Of a DNA stretch of 64,000 bases, positions 35,607 through 44,121 are shown in pieces. Origin of the DNA: Pseudomonadota bacterium (lineage in GTDB: Bacteria; Pseudomonadota; Gammaproteobacteria; Burkholderiales; Burkholderiaceae_B). The position numbers and the translations under genes were made by a program. Location: assembly GCA_023389155.1 (NCBI GenBank), contig JAEWEV010000003.1, positions 1 through 64,000 of the forward strand, written 5' to 3'. Each line of letters begins with the position of its first letter. Within the stretch, counting starts at the first letter, position 1. Under the pieces are notes generated by a model. The model was not told the DNA's origin. It saw nothing but the letters and a program-made list of their open reading frames with translations, and searched no databases.

Positions 35607-37031
35607 ATGACAACTCGAATAAGTACATTTGCCATTTTCGCCCTGCTGCTGGCGGGGTGTACCACAGTGGGCCCCGATTACTACACACCGAAAGATGCTG
35701 TCGCAAAGCGATCATCAGCCCAGGGCAGTTTTGTCGGATCACGCGACAATCAGGTGTATTCGGCCGCCGCGATGCCCGACCACTGGTGGCGACTCAATCA
35801 CGATCCCGTGCTCGACCAGCTGGTAAGCAAGGCATTGGAAGCCAATGCCAGTTTGCGCGCCGCACAGGCCAATCTGGCTCGTGCACGCGCGGTCGTTCAA
35901 GGTACCGAGGCACAGCAATCCCCGACAATCGCCATTAGCACCTCGCCTCAGTATGGACACACCTCTGGGCTACAGCAACTGCAGCCGGATCTGCGTCCGC
36001 CAAACCGCTGGTCATACAGCAGTGGCCTCAATATTTCCTATCAGGCAGATCTTTTCGGTCAGATACACCGCAGCATCGAGGCTTCACGGCAGGACTCTGA
36101 CGCCGCGCAAGCTGCCTACGAAGCAACAAGAGTGACGGTGGCTGCGGAAACAGCCCGAGCCTACGCCAACATCTGTTCGGCCGGCATGGAGTTGGCTTCG
36201 GCAAAAAAATCGGTAAAGATCCAGCAGGAATCCAGTGATATTGCAAGACAATTGTGGCAAGCTGGCCGTGGCACACAGCTGGATGTCACGCGTGCACGCG
36301 CTTTGGTTCAACAACTCACTGCAAACATTCCGACTCTTGAAGCCCGGCAACAGGTTGCCCTATTCCGACTGGCAACACTGACTGGCGAAACCCCCTCGTC
36401 AATGCCGGCAACGCTATTAAAATGCGCAACGCCGCCTCGGTTCACCGGTTCGATCCCCGTTGGAAACGGCCAGCAGCTTCTGCGTCGCCGGCCCGACATC
36501 CGGCAGGCTGAGCACAAACTGGCGGCCGCCACTGCGCGCATCGGTGTCGCCATCGGTGATCTGTATCCCAAAATCACGCTCGGGTTGGCTGGCGCATCAG
36601 CCGGCCCCATGAGCATGATGGGCCAGAAAAGTACTTTCAGCCTGAACATGGGTCCGCTGATTTCCTGGACGCTGCCCAATACGGGTGCCGCCCAGGCAGC
36701 CATCGCGCAGGCGCGCGCAACTGCAGATGAAGAGTACGCACATTTTGACGCGACGGTACTGAACGCACTCCAGGAAACCGAGAGTGCCCTGGTCACCTAT
36801 GCACGACAACTTGAGCGGCACGCATCCCTGGAGGCCGCACGAAATACTGCGGCCGAAGCGGCGAGCCAGGCATCCGCCCTGTACAGGGCTGGAAAAACCG
36901 ATTATTTGCCGGTGCTGGATGCGCAACGCACCCTGGTCAGCGCTGACAGCGCCCTGGCATCATCACAGGCGCAATTGGCCAATATGCAGATAGATGTCTT
37001 CCTGGCATTGGGCGGCGGCTGGGAATCCTAA
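35607..37031 (+). CDS. Outer-membrane efflux lipoprotein (NodT/OprM family)
   Basis: A 474-residue TolC-like channel protein. The lipobox LLLAGC at about 14-19 gives Cys19 as the lipidated residue, followed by TTVGPDYYTP, the usual NodT-family start. Two OEP repeats (about 60-255 and 265-465) contain the long helical hairpins: ANLARARAVVQGTEAQQ, and LRRRPDIRQAEHKLAAATARIGVAIGDLYP, the most conserved block of the family. I use ATG 35607; a TTG two codons earlier is open. It completes the tripartite pump. A weak terminator or processing element precedes it, so its level may differ from that of the upstream genes. Confidence 0.93.
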   Translation: MTTRISTFAIFALLLAGCTTVGPDYYTPKDAVAKRSSAQGSFVGSRDNQVYSAAAMPDHWWRLNHDPVLDQLVSKALEANASLRAAQANLARARAVVQGTEAQQSPTIAISTSPQYGHTSGLQQLQPDLRPPNRWSYSSGLNISYQADLFGQIHRSIEASRQDSDAAQAAYEATRVTVAAETARAYANICSAGMELASAKKSVKIQQESSDIARQLWQAGRGTQLDVTRARALVQQLTANIPTLEARQQVALFRLATLTGETPSSMPATLLKCATPPRFTGSIPVGNGQQLLRRRPDIRQAEHKLAAATARIGVAIGDLYPKITLGLAGASAGPMSMMGQKSTFSLNMGPLISWTLPNTGAAQAAIAQARATADEEYAHFDATVLNALQETESALVTYARQLERHASLEAARNTAAEAASQASALYRAGKTDYLPVLDAQRTLVSADSALASSQAQLANMQIDVFLALGGGWES

Positions 37032-37157
37032 TCGAGATGTATGACATCAGGCGCCGGGTGGTGGCTGGCAATCATACCCGTACTAAATGACATCTGGCAC
37101 TGGTAAGCTTGCTACGGGTTTCCTTATCACTACCGTCCCCTATCCCATTGTTGTCAG

Positions 37158-39707
37158 CTACGATATATTCGGCAGCCCCTGTCTGACGGAATCCATGTCT
37201 TCCCAGGGGTCCGCGGCCAGTCGCGCCAGACGCTGTGGCAGGTTTTTGATATTGAATGCATCGGACGACTTAATTCTACCCAGCTCGTCCCAACGCAGTG
37301 GCGTTGCGACTGCTGCACCGGGACGCGCCCGAAGCGAATAAGAGCACACGCTGGTAGCGCCTCGTCCATTGCGCAAATAATCGACAAATATGAGGCCTTT
37401 ACGCTGTTTCTTGGAAGCCGTCGCAATGTACTTGTCGGGATGAGCACCCGCAAGAGATTCAGCAAAGGCACGGGCAAAATGTCGCGCCTCGTCCCAGGGT
37501 ACCGGCGGATCCAACGGTACCACTACATGCAACCCCTTGCCACCTGTCGTCCGTAGAAAAGATTGCAACTGCAATTGCTCAAGAAGATCGTGTAACTGCC
37601 GCGCTGCTTTTTTCACCCTGGACCAGGGTACCTCTTCCGATGGGTCAAGATCAAACACCAGGCGATCACAGTCGTCGGGACTATCAGCCTGGGCACCCCA
37701 GGGATGAAATTCCAGCGCATTAAATTGCACCAATTGCATCACGTCTGACTTATCCTTCACCATCAGATAGTCCTGGCTACCCCCCTGCTCTTCTTTCAGC
37801 CTGACCGTACTGACATCCATGCCCGCTGTATGATGTTTCTGGAAAAAGCAGGCCTTCTGACTTCCATCGGGACACCGTAATACCGATAGCGGCCGCCCCT
37901 GGAGTTGCGGCAGCAGCCAATCCATGATGCGCTCATAATAATCGGCCACATCCCGTTTCGTGATCTTCATTTCCGGATAGACCAGACGATCCGGACTACT
38001 AATCTCAACTGTGTTCTTTTCCATATGCACCTCGTCTGTCTGTCTGCGTCTAAGATCAGCGACAGTCTTGTCTTCGCGCAACGTTTTGAAAGCAGTATGA
38101 CGCAACAGACCCTGGCTGCTGTGTCCGCGATAAAACACCTCCACAACCTGTTGCGGCTTCACCCATTTTGCGCGGCGCAAATCGGAATCAATGCCATCGA
38201 CAGTCACTGTCGGCTGCGCTACCGCGGCGGGCCGCAATACTGAGGAGAGCTGCCGCAGCATGGCATCACTCATGCCCGTTCCGACACGCCCTGCCAGTCG
38301 CCAGCCGGTTTTTCCTTCAGGAACTGCCAGCAACAGAGAGCCAATACCCACGCGGCTACCCTGCGGCTCAATAAATCCCGCGATGGCAAACTCATCGCTC
38401 AATTCCATTTTTATTTTCTGCCAGCTCCGGCTGCGGCCACCATGATATGGCGCATCCACCCGCTTGGAAATGATTCCCTCCAGTTTTTCTGCCGTGACCT
38501 GTTCGAATACCTGCGGCCCTGAACCAATCAAATGTGAACTGTATCGCAAACGTAATGGCGCGTCCTGCAGCACTGACTCAAGAAGCGCTTTGCGATCCTG
38601 CAGGGCAACCTCGCACAGGTCCAGTCCGTTCAGGTGAATCAGATCAAAAAGCAGGTAGCTTAAAGGCGCATGCTTTTCTCCGGATAACGTGGCCTGCAGC
38701 GCAGAAAAATCACTACGCACTCCGTCAAGTACCACCAGTTCCCCGTCAAAAGCGGCATCCTGCAAGCCCAGCAATGCCATATCACGCGCAATATCCGGCA
38801 GGCGTTCCGTCCAGTCCAGACCATTACGGGACCAAAGTCTGGGAATTCCATCCGCAATCGTACATAATAGACGATAGCCATCCCATTTGACTTCATGCAA
38901 CCAGTTATCGCCCTTGGGCGCCCTGTCCGAGGGCGAACACAATTGAGGCGTGAAAGGCTCAGCTTTGAGCGACTCGCGCCGCGCCTTGCTGAATGCGTCA
39001 AGCTGTGCCTCCCACACTTGTGATCTGTCGGATGTTGAGCGAGATGATTGCCCGGATGTGGAACGTGATGATTTCCTGGCGGGGCTCTTGATCTTTGTGT
39101 CCTTTCCCCTGGCTGTCGCCTGGTTTTTCACGCCACCCGGACTGTCCGCCTTTTGCTTGCCTCCCTGTCCGGATTTCGGACGTGCAACGGGATATCCCTG
39201 CTCATCCAGAAAATCATCGGCCTCGCGTTTTGCCGCAAACTCGTCGTCTTGCTTGAACAAGAGCCATTCAGGCTGGCGACTGCGACGATGGCTGCGAACA
39301 AGATGCCAGCCCCCCTGCAGAATTTGACCAAAAAGCTCAAACTTCAGATGGCCTTTGGCCAGCTGTCCTTCGGCATCATTATCGGTACTCCAGATACCTC
39401 TATCGAATATTCTGACATTTCCGCCGCCGTATTCGCCCTTGGGAATATCGCCTTCGAAATCAGCATAACTGACAGGATGGTCTTCCACTTCCACGGCCAG
39501 TCGCTTCACTGAAGGATCCAGGCTGGGCCCTTTGGGTACTGCCCAGCTTTTGAGCACACCACCGATCTGCAGCCGGAAATCGTAATGGCGATGACTGGCG
39601 TGATGCAGCTGCACGACAAACACGGTCCGATCACCCGTCACCCTATCCTCTTTCGGCTCCGAGGTACGGTCAAACCTGCGTTTTCGCTGATATTCGGCAA
39701 GGCTCAT
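37158..39707 (-). CDS. ligD: Multifunctional NHEJ DNA ligase LigD (PE-LIG-POL)
   Basis: An 849-residue enzyme for bacterial non-homologous end joining. The phosphoesterase domain (about 1-165) shows HHASHRHYDFRLQIGG and GDIPKGEYGGG. A basic Ser/Thr/Lys linker with SSRSTS repeats spans about 175-230. The ATP-dependent ligase domain (about 240-540) has EVKWDGYR with catalytic Lys274. The primase-polymerase domain (about 560-849) has LVFDLDPSEE with the metal-binding DxD, and TTGGKGLHVVVPLD. The order PE-LIG-POL is the Pseudomonas/Burkholderia layout, different from mycobacteria. It lies 34 bases after ku on the same strand, and the two products act together on double-strand breaks. Confidence 0.96.
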   Translation of the reverse strand: MSLAEYQRKRRFDRTSEPKEDRVTGDRTVFVVQLHHASHRHYDFRLQIGGVLKSWAVPKGPSLDPSVKRLAVEVEDHPVSYADFEGDIPKGEYGGGNVRIFDRGIWSTDNDAEGQLAKGHLKFELFGQILQGGWHLVRSHRRSRQPEWLLFKQDDEFAAKREADDFLDEQGYPVARPKSGQGGKQKADSPGGVKNQATARGKDTKIKSPARKSSRSTSGQSSRSTSDRSQVWEAQLDAFSKARRESLKAEPFTPQLCSPSDRAPKGDNWLHEVKWDGYRLLCTIADGIPRLWSRNGLDWTERLPDIARDMALLGLQDAAFDGELVVLDGVRSDFSALQATLSGEKHAPLSYLLFDLIHLNGLDLCEVALQDRKALLESVLQDAPLRLRYSSHLIGSGPQVFEQVTAEKLEGIISKRVDAPYHGGRSRSWQKIKMELSDEFAIAGFIEPQGSRVGIGSLLLAVPEGKTGWRLAGRVGTGMSDAMLRQLSSVLRPAAVAQPTVTVDGIDSDLRRAKWVKPQQVVEVFYRGHSSQGLLRHTAFKTLREDKTVADLRRRQTDEVHMEKNTVEISSPDRLVYPEMKITKRDVADYYERIMDWLLPQLQGRPLSVLRCPDGSQKACFFQKHHTAGMDVSTVRLKEEQGGSQDYLMVKDKSDVMQLVQFNALEFHPWGAQADSPDDCDRLVFDLDPSEEVPWSRVKKAARQLHDLLEQLQLQSFLRTTGGKGLHVVVPLDPPVPWDEARHFARAFAESLAGAHPDKYIATASKKQRKGLIFVDYLRNGRGATSVCSYSLRARPGAAVATPLRWDELGRIKSSDAFNIKNLPQRLARLAADPWEDMDSVRQGLPNIS

Positions 39708-39741
39708 AAACGCTCCGACAGGGTTCGATCACAGTCAGGAA

Positions 39742-40845
39742 TCAGGCAGCTTTCCGGCGACCAGCCGTAGTTTTTCGTGATGTCGTGGTTGAAGATTTTG
39801 CCGCTTTTTTCTTGCCTGCTGCATCTGAAGTGTTTGTCGCCGACTTCCCGGACTTAGCCGACCTGCTCGTGCTGACCTTGGACGCAGCCTTGCTGCTTGC
39901 CGCTTTCTTCTTCACTGTTGCGGTTTTGGATTTCTTTTTGGCTGGCGGCTTTTTTGTTACCTTGCTGGCGGCCGCCCCGGAATCGGCTTTTGTCTCTGCC
40001 GATTTCTTAGGCTTTGATCCGGCCTTCGGTGGTGTGCGTTTGTTGGTAGCCAGACTTTCCTTAAGCAGCGACATGAAATCCACAACGTTCGTTGCCGCAT
40101 TCTCCGGTACCGATGTGTCGTCTTCCTCTTCGTCTTCCCGGCTGGTGATCTTGTTGGCTTTCATTCGCTTTTTAATCACATCTGAAAGTCGCTGACGAAA
40201 TTCGTCCCTGTAATCGCCAGGCGTCCACTCTGCCGCCATGGATGCGATCAACTGACTGGCCATTGTCATTTCCTGTTTGGAAATACGATAATCACTCGGT
40301 TTGCCTTCCGGAATTCTGTATTCGTCAACATCAATCAGTTCCTGGGGATAGCGCAACAGAATCAGTAGTAGCGCAGCGCCTTGTGGCATGACTGCACAAA
40401 GGTATTCACGCGTGCGAATTACCACCCGGCCAATGCCGATCTTTCCCGTTTCGCTTAGCGTCTCCCGCAGCAGAACATAGCCCTTTTCGGCTTTTTTTCC
40501 GGGCACAAGTACATAAGGTTTTTCAAAATAGGCCGGGCCAATGGCACTGACATCGACAAACGTCTCGACATCTACCGATTCCTTGCTTTCGGGCGCTGCA
40601 TCACGAATGTCATCGGGTTCCAGCACCACATAGTTACCCTTGCTGTATTCGAACGCCTTGACGATTTCCTTCCAGGGTACTTCCTCTCCCGTGTCGGAGT
40701 TAACCCGTTCATAGCGAATCGGCGCATTATCGCGCGAATCCAGCATGCGAAAATGCAGATCCGCTCGGCGCTCCCCTGGCATTAGCGCCACAGGAACATT
40801 CAACAATCCAAAAGAAAGCGTACCATTCCATATCGGACGTGCCAT
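39742..40845 (-). CDS. ku: DNA end-binding protein Ku with long basic tail
   Basis: A 367-residue Ku. The core (about 1-255) begins ARPIWNGTLSFGLLNVPVAL and includes RYERVNSDTGEEV, KGYVLLRETL and ISKQEMTMASQLI, the conserved ring-forming and LigD-contacting regions. After an acidic stretch (EDEEEDD) and a short helix, residues about 265-367 are almost entirely Lys, Ala, Ser and Thr with KKxA-like repeats resembling histone H1 or MDP1 tails. Such extended tails modulate DNA binding and threading in bacterial Ku. The start has AAGGA before it. It is first in the ku-ligD operon. Confidence 0.96.
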   Translation of the reverse strand: MARPIWNGTLSFGLLNVPVALMPGERRADLHFRMLDSRDNAPIRYERVNSDTGEEVPWKEIVKAFEYSKGNYVVLEPDDIRDAAPESKESVDVETFVDVSAIGPAYFEKPYVLVPGKKAEKGYVLLRETLSETGKIGIGRVVIRTREYLCAVMPQGAALLLILLRYPQELIDVDEYRIPEGKPSDYRISKQEMTMASQLIASMAAEWTPGDYRDEFRQRLSDVIKKRMKANKITSREDEEEDDTSVPENAATNVVDFMSLLKESLATNKRTPPKAGSKPKKSAETKADSGAAASKVTKKPPAKKKSKTATVKKKAASSKAASKVSTSRSAKSGKSATNTSDAAGKKKAAKSSTTTSRKTTAGRRKAA

Positions 40846-40872
40846 ATCAGGTCCTTATTCAAGGTAATTCAT

Positions 40873-40888
40873 GCGCTGTTCGCAGCGC
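40873..40888 (-). other. Small perfect hairpin in the ku leader
   Basis: GCGCTG-TTCG-CAGCGC on the plus strand (a CGAA loop in the ku mRNA sense). The 6-base stem has no mismatch and ends 27 bases before the ku start. It lies 79 bases downstream of the arsC-like stop on the same strand, so it could be a terminator for that gene (no T-run) or a leader structure of ku. Confidence 0.4.
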
Positions 40889-40966
40889 GGATCCTGCAGC
40901 GTGGACAAGCATGCTGGCTGATAACTGCGTAGCGCCAACGACATGACCATGGGCAGCCGGCCAGCC

Positions 40967-41398
40967 TTATGACGTCTGTGAAACCTTCTGTCCAAGGGCA
41001 TCGATCAGCGGCGTGCCGTCTTCTTTATTCAATGCCCCTTTTTGTGGCAGCGGCAGGATATCCAGAACCAGATCTGCAGGGCGACACAGGCGAACCCCTT
41101 TGGGCGTAATCACAAAAGGACGGTTAATCAGAATGGGGTACTCGATCATTGCATTCAGCAATTGGTCGTCGCTCACTTCCGGGCGGTCCAGCCCCAGCTC
41201 GGTGTAAAGCGTCTCTTTCTGACGTACGCCTTCGCGCACACTAATACCGGCCCGCTCGATCATTGATGCGAGCTCTTCACGGCTTGGGGGATTGTGCAAA
41301 TACTCAATGACTTCCGGCTCGACGCCTGTATTGCGGATCAGCGCCAGCGTATTGCGCGATGTGCCACAGCGGGTATTGTGATAAATCGTGATATCCAT
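40967..41398 (-). CDS. ArsC-family (glutaredoxin-type) arsenate reductase-like protein
   Basis: A 143-residue ArsC/Spx-fold protein. YHNTRCGTSRNTLALI places the reactive Cys at residue 11. IEYPILINRPFVITPKGVRLCRP contains the basic residues that bind arsenate. This fits the glutathione/glutaredoxin-coupled ArsC class. The start at 41398 follows AGGAG. There is no arsR, arsB or acr3 nearby, so it may be a housekeeping member (YfgD-like) rather than part of an arsenic operon. Confidence 0.88.
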   Translation of the reverse strand: MDITIYHNTRCGTSRNTLALIRNTGVEPEVIEYLHNPPSREELASMIERAGISVREGVRQKETLYTELGLDRPEVSDDQLLNAMIEYPILINRPFVITPKGVRLCRPADLVLDILPLPQKGALNKEDGTPLIDALGQKVSQTS

Positions 41399-41435
41399 AA
41401 CTAGACTCCTGTACTGACAGTCTCCCAATCATAGC

Positions 41436-41549
41436 ATCCGGAGGCCAAGTTTATGCGCATGCCCCCCACCGAATGCCAGGACTTCATCAAAAGCGAATAT
41501 GCGCGCTGGTCAGGTACCATTGCCGAGCTGGACCTGACCGCGAAATAAC
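41436..41549 (+). pseudogene. Remnant of a Bug/TctC receptor, C-terminal fragment
   Basis: A 37-codon open stretch, with ATG at 41454 and stop TAA at 41547, encodes PTECQDFIKSEYARWSGTI followed by AELDLTAK. This strongly resembles the last helix of Bug receptors (P-x-E-F-x-x-F-I-x-S-E-x-A-R-W-x-x-x-I). An in-frame TAG at 41433 cuts it off from anything upstream, and no other Bug sequence is visible between arsC and metY. It looks like the leftover of a deleted receptor gene. Short length limits certainty; chance similarity is possible. Confidence 0.5.
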
Positions 41550-41558
41550 AGTTGGCAA

Positions 41559-42836
41559 TCAGCCCTTGCTTTGCTGCAGGGCCTGATCCAGGTCGGCCAG
41601 AATATCGTCGATATGTTCAATGCCAATAGACAGACGAACCATATCCTGGCTGACACCTGCCTTTTCCAGTTCCTCGTCATTCAACTGACGGTGAGTCGTG
41701 GTTGCCGGATGGCAGGCCAGCGATTTGGCATCGCCAATATTGACCAGACGTGTAATGAGTTGCAGCGCATCAATGAAACGTGCGCCTGCCTGCGCGTCAC
41801 CTTTCACTCCAAAACACAGGATGGCAGAGGGTTTGCCATTCATATATTTCTTTGCCAGTTCATGTTCCGGATGATCGGGCAGGCCGGCATATTTTACCCA
41901 GCTGACCTGCTCATGTTTCTGCAGAAATTGGGCCACCTTGAGTGCATTTTCACAGTGGCGTTCCACGCGCAATGCCAATGTCTCTATTCCTTGCAGAATC
42001 TGGAACGCGGAGAGCGGCGCCAGGGCGGAGCCGGTGTTGCGCAAAGGCCCCACGCGGCAACGACCAATAAAGGCGGCTTCTTCAAACGCCTCTGTATAAA
42101 CGACGCCGTGATAGGCAGGGTCGGGCTCATTCAGAACGGCAAAACGTTCCTTGTGCTCTGCCCACGGAAACTTTCCCGAATCGACAACCGCGCCAGCGAT
42201 CGTCGTACCATGTCCACCCATATATTTGGTCAGCGAATGCACGATAATATCTGCGCCGTGCTCGAACGGCCTGCACAGCGCAGGCGTAGCAACGGTATTA
42301 TCAACGATCAGGGGCACACCATGCCGGTGTGCCGCGTCCGCCAGCGCACGGATATCGACCAGATTGCCGGCAGGATTGCCAATGGATTCGCAGAAGACCG
42401 CTTTGGTCTTGTCATCGATCAACGCTTCCAGTGCTGCAATATCATCATGCGGCGCCATTCGCACTTCAATTCCCTGACGCGGAAAGGCATGGGCGAACAG
42501 ATTGTAAGTGCCGCCATACAGCTTACTCACAGAAACAATATTGTCGCCCGCCTGCGTAATCGTCTGGATTGCATAGGTAACGGCTGCCATGCCGGAAGCC
42601 ACGGCGAGCGCCGCGATGCCACCTTCCAGCGCCGCCACGCGCTCTTCCAGTACGGCATTGGTGGGATTCATGATGCGGGAATAGATATTTCCGGCAACCT
42701 TGAGGTCAAACAGATCGGCGCCATGCTGCGTGTTGTCAAACGCGAACGATGAAGTCTGGTAAATCGGGACTGCCACAGCCTTGGTGGTCGGTTCTGGGGT
42801 ATAGCCTGCATGAATGGCCAGTGTCTCAAGTTTCAT
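41559..42836 (-). CDS. metY: O-acetylhomoserine sulfhydrylase (MetY-type Cys/Met PLP enzyme)
   Basis: A 425-residue PLP-dependent enzyme that makes homocysteine from O-acetylhomoserine and sulfide. The N-terminus TLAIHAGYTPEPTTKAVAVPIYQT is typical of MetY. SRIMNPTNAVLEERVAALEGG is the R-x-x-NPT phosphate-binding block. HSLTKYMGGHGTTIAG places the PLP lysine at residue 204, and the length (about 425) is that of MetY rather than of the 390-residue MetB/MetZ enzymes. AGGAG precedes the start. It is followed on the other strand by the Bug remnant and is alone in its transcript. Confidence 0.93.
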   Translation of the reverse strand: MKLETLAIHAGYTPEPTTKAVAVPIYQTSSFAFDNTQHGADLFDLKVAGNIYSRIMNPTNAVLEERVAALEGGIAALAVASGMAAVTYAIQTITQAGDNIVSVSKLYGGTYNLFAHAFPRQGIEVRMAPHDDIAALEALIDDKTKAVFCESIGNPAGNLVDIRALADAAHRHGVPLIVDNTVATPALCRPFEHGADIIVHSLTKYMGGHGTTIAGAVVDSGKFPWAEHKERFAVLNEPDPAYHGVVYTEAFEEAAFIGRCRVGPLRNTGSALAPLSAFQILQGIETLALRVERHCENALKVAQFLQKHEQVSWVKYAGLPDHPEHELAKKYMNGKPSAILCFGVKGDAQAGARFIDALQLITRLVNIGDAKSLACHPATTTHRQLNDEELEKAGVSQDMVRLSIGIEHIDDILADLDQALQQSKG

Positions 42837-42996
42837 TTTTTCTCCTTCGCTCCACTCAATCACAAATTGAATATGAATTATGCCAAATGGCTGGTTGCAA
42901 CCTGACTCCGCTTTATAACCGACATACCAAGTTCTGTCAGCCCCGTGGTCGATCTTTGCTTATACTCGAAAAGTATATTATTGCGAGATCTGTTGC

Positions 42997-43881
42997 CTAT
43001 TCTGATATGAAATCGGCTGCGGGGGCTGAAGGCTCCTTTCTGCGTACAGCGGGCAAGCCGGCACCTTGCGGCCGATTGCCTTTTCTGTATTCATCCGGCG
43101 TAGTTCCCATCAGTCGCCGGAACATGCTGATGAAGGCGGAGGCGCTGCTATAACCCAGATCCAGGCCAATCGATTCCACGGTCTGACCACTGTCCAGACG
43201 TGAAAGCGATGCCAGCACTTTAAGACGCTGACGCCATTCCACAAATGGCATACCCAGATCGCGCTGACATCGCCTCATCAGTGTTCTTTCGGTCGTATGA
43301 CTCATCGCGGCGAAGTCAGCGATGGTTCGCGAGTCTCCCGGATTCGCCTGCAATGCGAGCAACACGGGCCGCAGTAACGGGTCATCGGATGCAGGCAAAT
43401 ACGTTCCCGCACAATCGGCCTGACCCAGCTGATCGAGCAGGACCTGCAACAGGCGCTGCTCCTGTTCTGAACCCGGAATACCTGGCGGCTTGCTGCCCAG
43501 CTCTTCCAGCAGCGCACGCATGAAGGGACTGACCGTTAACGCACACGCCGATAGGGGTAAAGTCTGGCACAGATCAGTGTCAATATAAATGGAACAGTGA
43601 CTGGCGGCCTGACGATTGAACGCAATGTGTTCAGTCTGCGGCGGCAGCCACACGCCATACTGGGGCGGCGCGAGGTAATGCTGATGTGCCAGTTCGATTT
43701 CCATTACCCCACTGAAGGAGTAAACGAACTCACCCCAATTGTGACGATGGCGCGGATATATAGTATCGGCCTGCTCGCTCACTGCCCGAAAGACAATCCG
43801 CGCCGGCAATTCGGTTACAAACGGAGGCTGGCGCAAATGGGTGGCATGCGGCAGGGAAGATAAATCTCTTTTCGTCATCAT
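42997..43881 (-). CDS. AraC family regulator with N-terminal cupin
   Basis: A 294-residue regulator. An N-terminal cupin-like sensor (about 20-110: IYPRHRHNWGEFVYSFSGVMEIE, then YGVWLPPQTEH) is followed by a C-terminal double helix-turn-helix (about 175-270: FAAMSHTTERTLMRRCQRDLGMPFVEWRQ, and LGYSSASAFISMFRRLMGTTPDEYR). The RHRHNWGE segment carries possible metal-binding histidines. This is the AraC form (COG2207) that often controls a divergent transporter. The EamA transporter lies divergently 240 bases away and is the probable target; inducer unknown. Confidence 0.9.
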   Translation of the reverse strand: MMTKRDLSSLPHATHLRQPPFVTELPARIVFRAVSEQADTIYPRHRHNWGEFVYSFSGVMEIELAHQHYLAPPQYGVWLPPQTEHIAFNRQAASHCSIYIDTDLCQTLPLSACALTVSPFMRALLEELGSKPPGIPGSEQEQRLLQVLLDQLGQADCAGTYLPASDDPLLRPVLLALQANPGDSRTIADFAAMSHTTERTLMRRCQRDLGMPFVEWRQRLKVLASLSRLDSGQTVESIGLDLGYSSASAFISMFRRLMGTTPDEYRKGNRPQGAGLPAVRRKEPSAPAADFISE

Positions 43882-44022
43882 ACGGTGCAGAATTACCAGT
43901 CGGTCACCATGACATTCATGGCACTAACGTGATGGGTGAAGAACGGGACACTGGCCTGATGCCGCCGGCAGACAAAATGCCTGACCTGCGAAAAACCTGG
44001 CCCCAACCAGATATCAGTTGTG

Positions 44023-44082
44023 ATATTTACGCAACTTGTCATATTTACACTATATGATGATAATCCGTCAATGCGATAATCC
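44023..44082 (+). promoter_or_regulatory. Paired direct repeats in the AraC/EamA divergent region
   Basis: ATATTTAC occurs at 44023-44030 and 44041-44048 (18-base period) and GATAATCC at 44059-44066 and 44075-44082 (16-base period). AraC-family dimers bind direct repeats, so one pair may be the regulator's site and the other may overlap the EamA promoter. The spacing is a little shorter than the usual two helical turns. Confidence 0.35.
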
Positions 44083-44121
44083 TGTTTCAAGTATCACGTC
44101 GCATCGCAACAGGATCTAAAA

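Noticed and set aside
39011..39095. Ser/Thr/Arg repeats in the LigD linker as a possible DNA repeat element
   Set aside because: The repeat is short, in frame and explained by the low-complexity linker between phosphoesterase and ligase domains.
41571..42752. A 393-codon open frame on the plus strand opposite metY
   Set aside because: It lies wholly antisense to a convincing MetY with all PLP motifs, has no family-like motif of its own, and is the type of shadow frame common in this composition.
43893..44090. A 65-codon minus-strand frame in the AraC/EamA intergenic region
   Set aside because: Poor codon pattern, no ribosome site, and it covers the promoter repeats.
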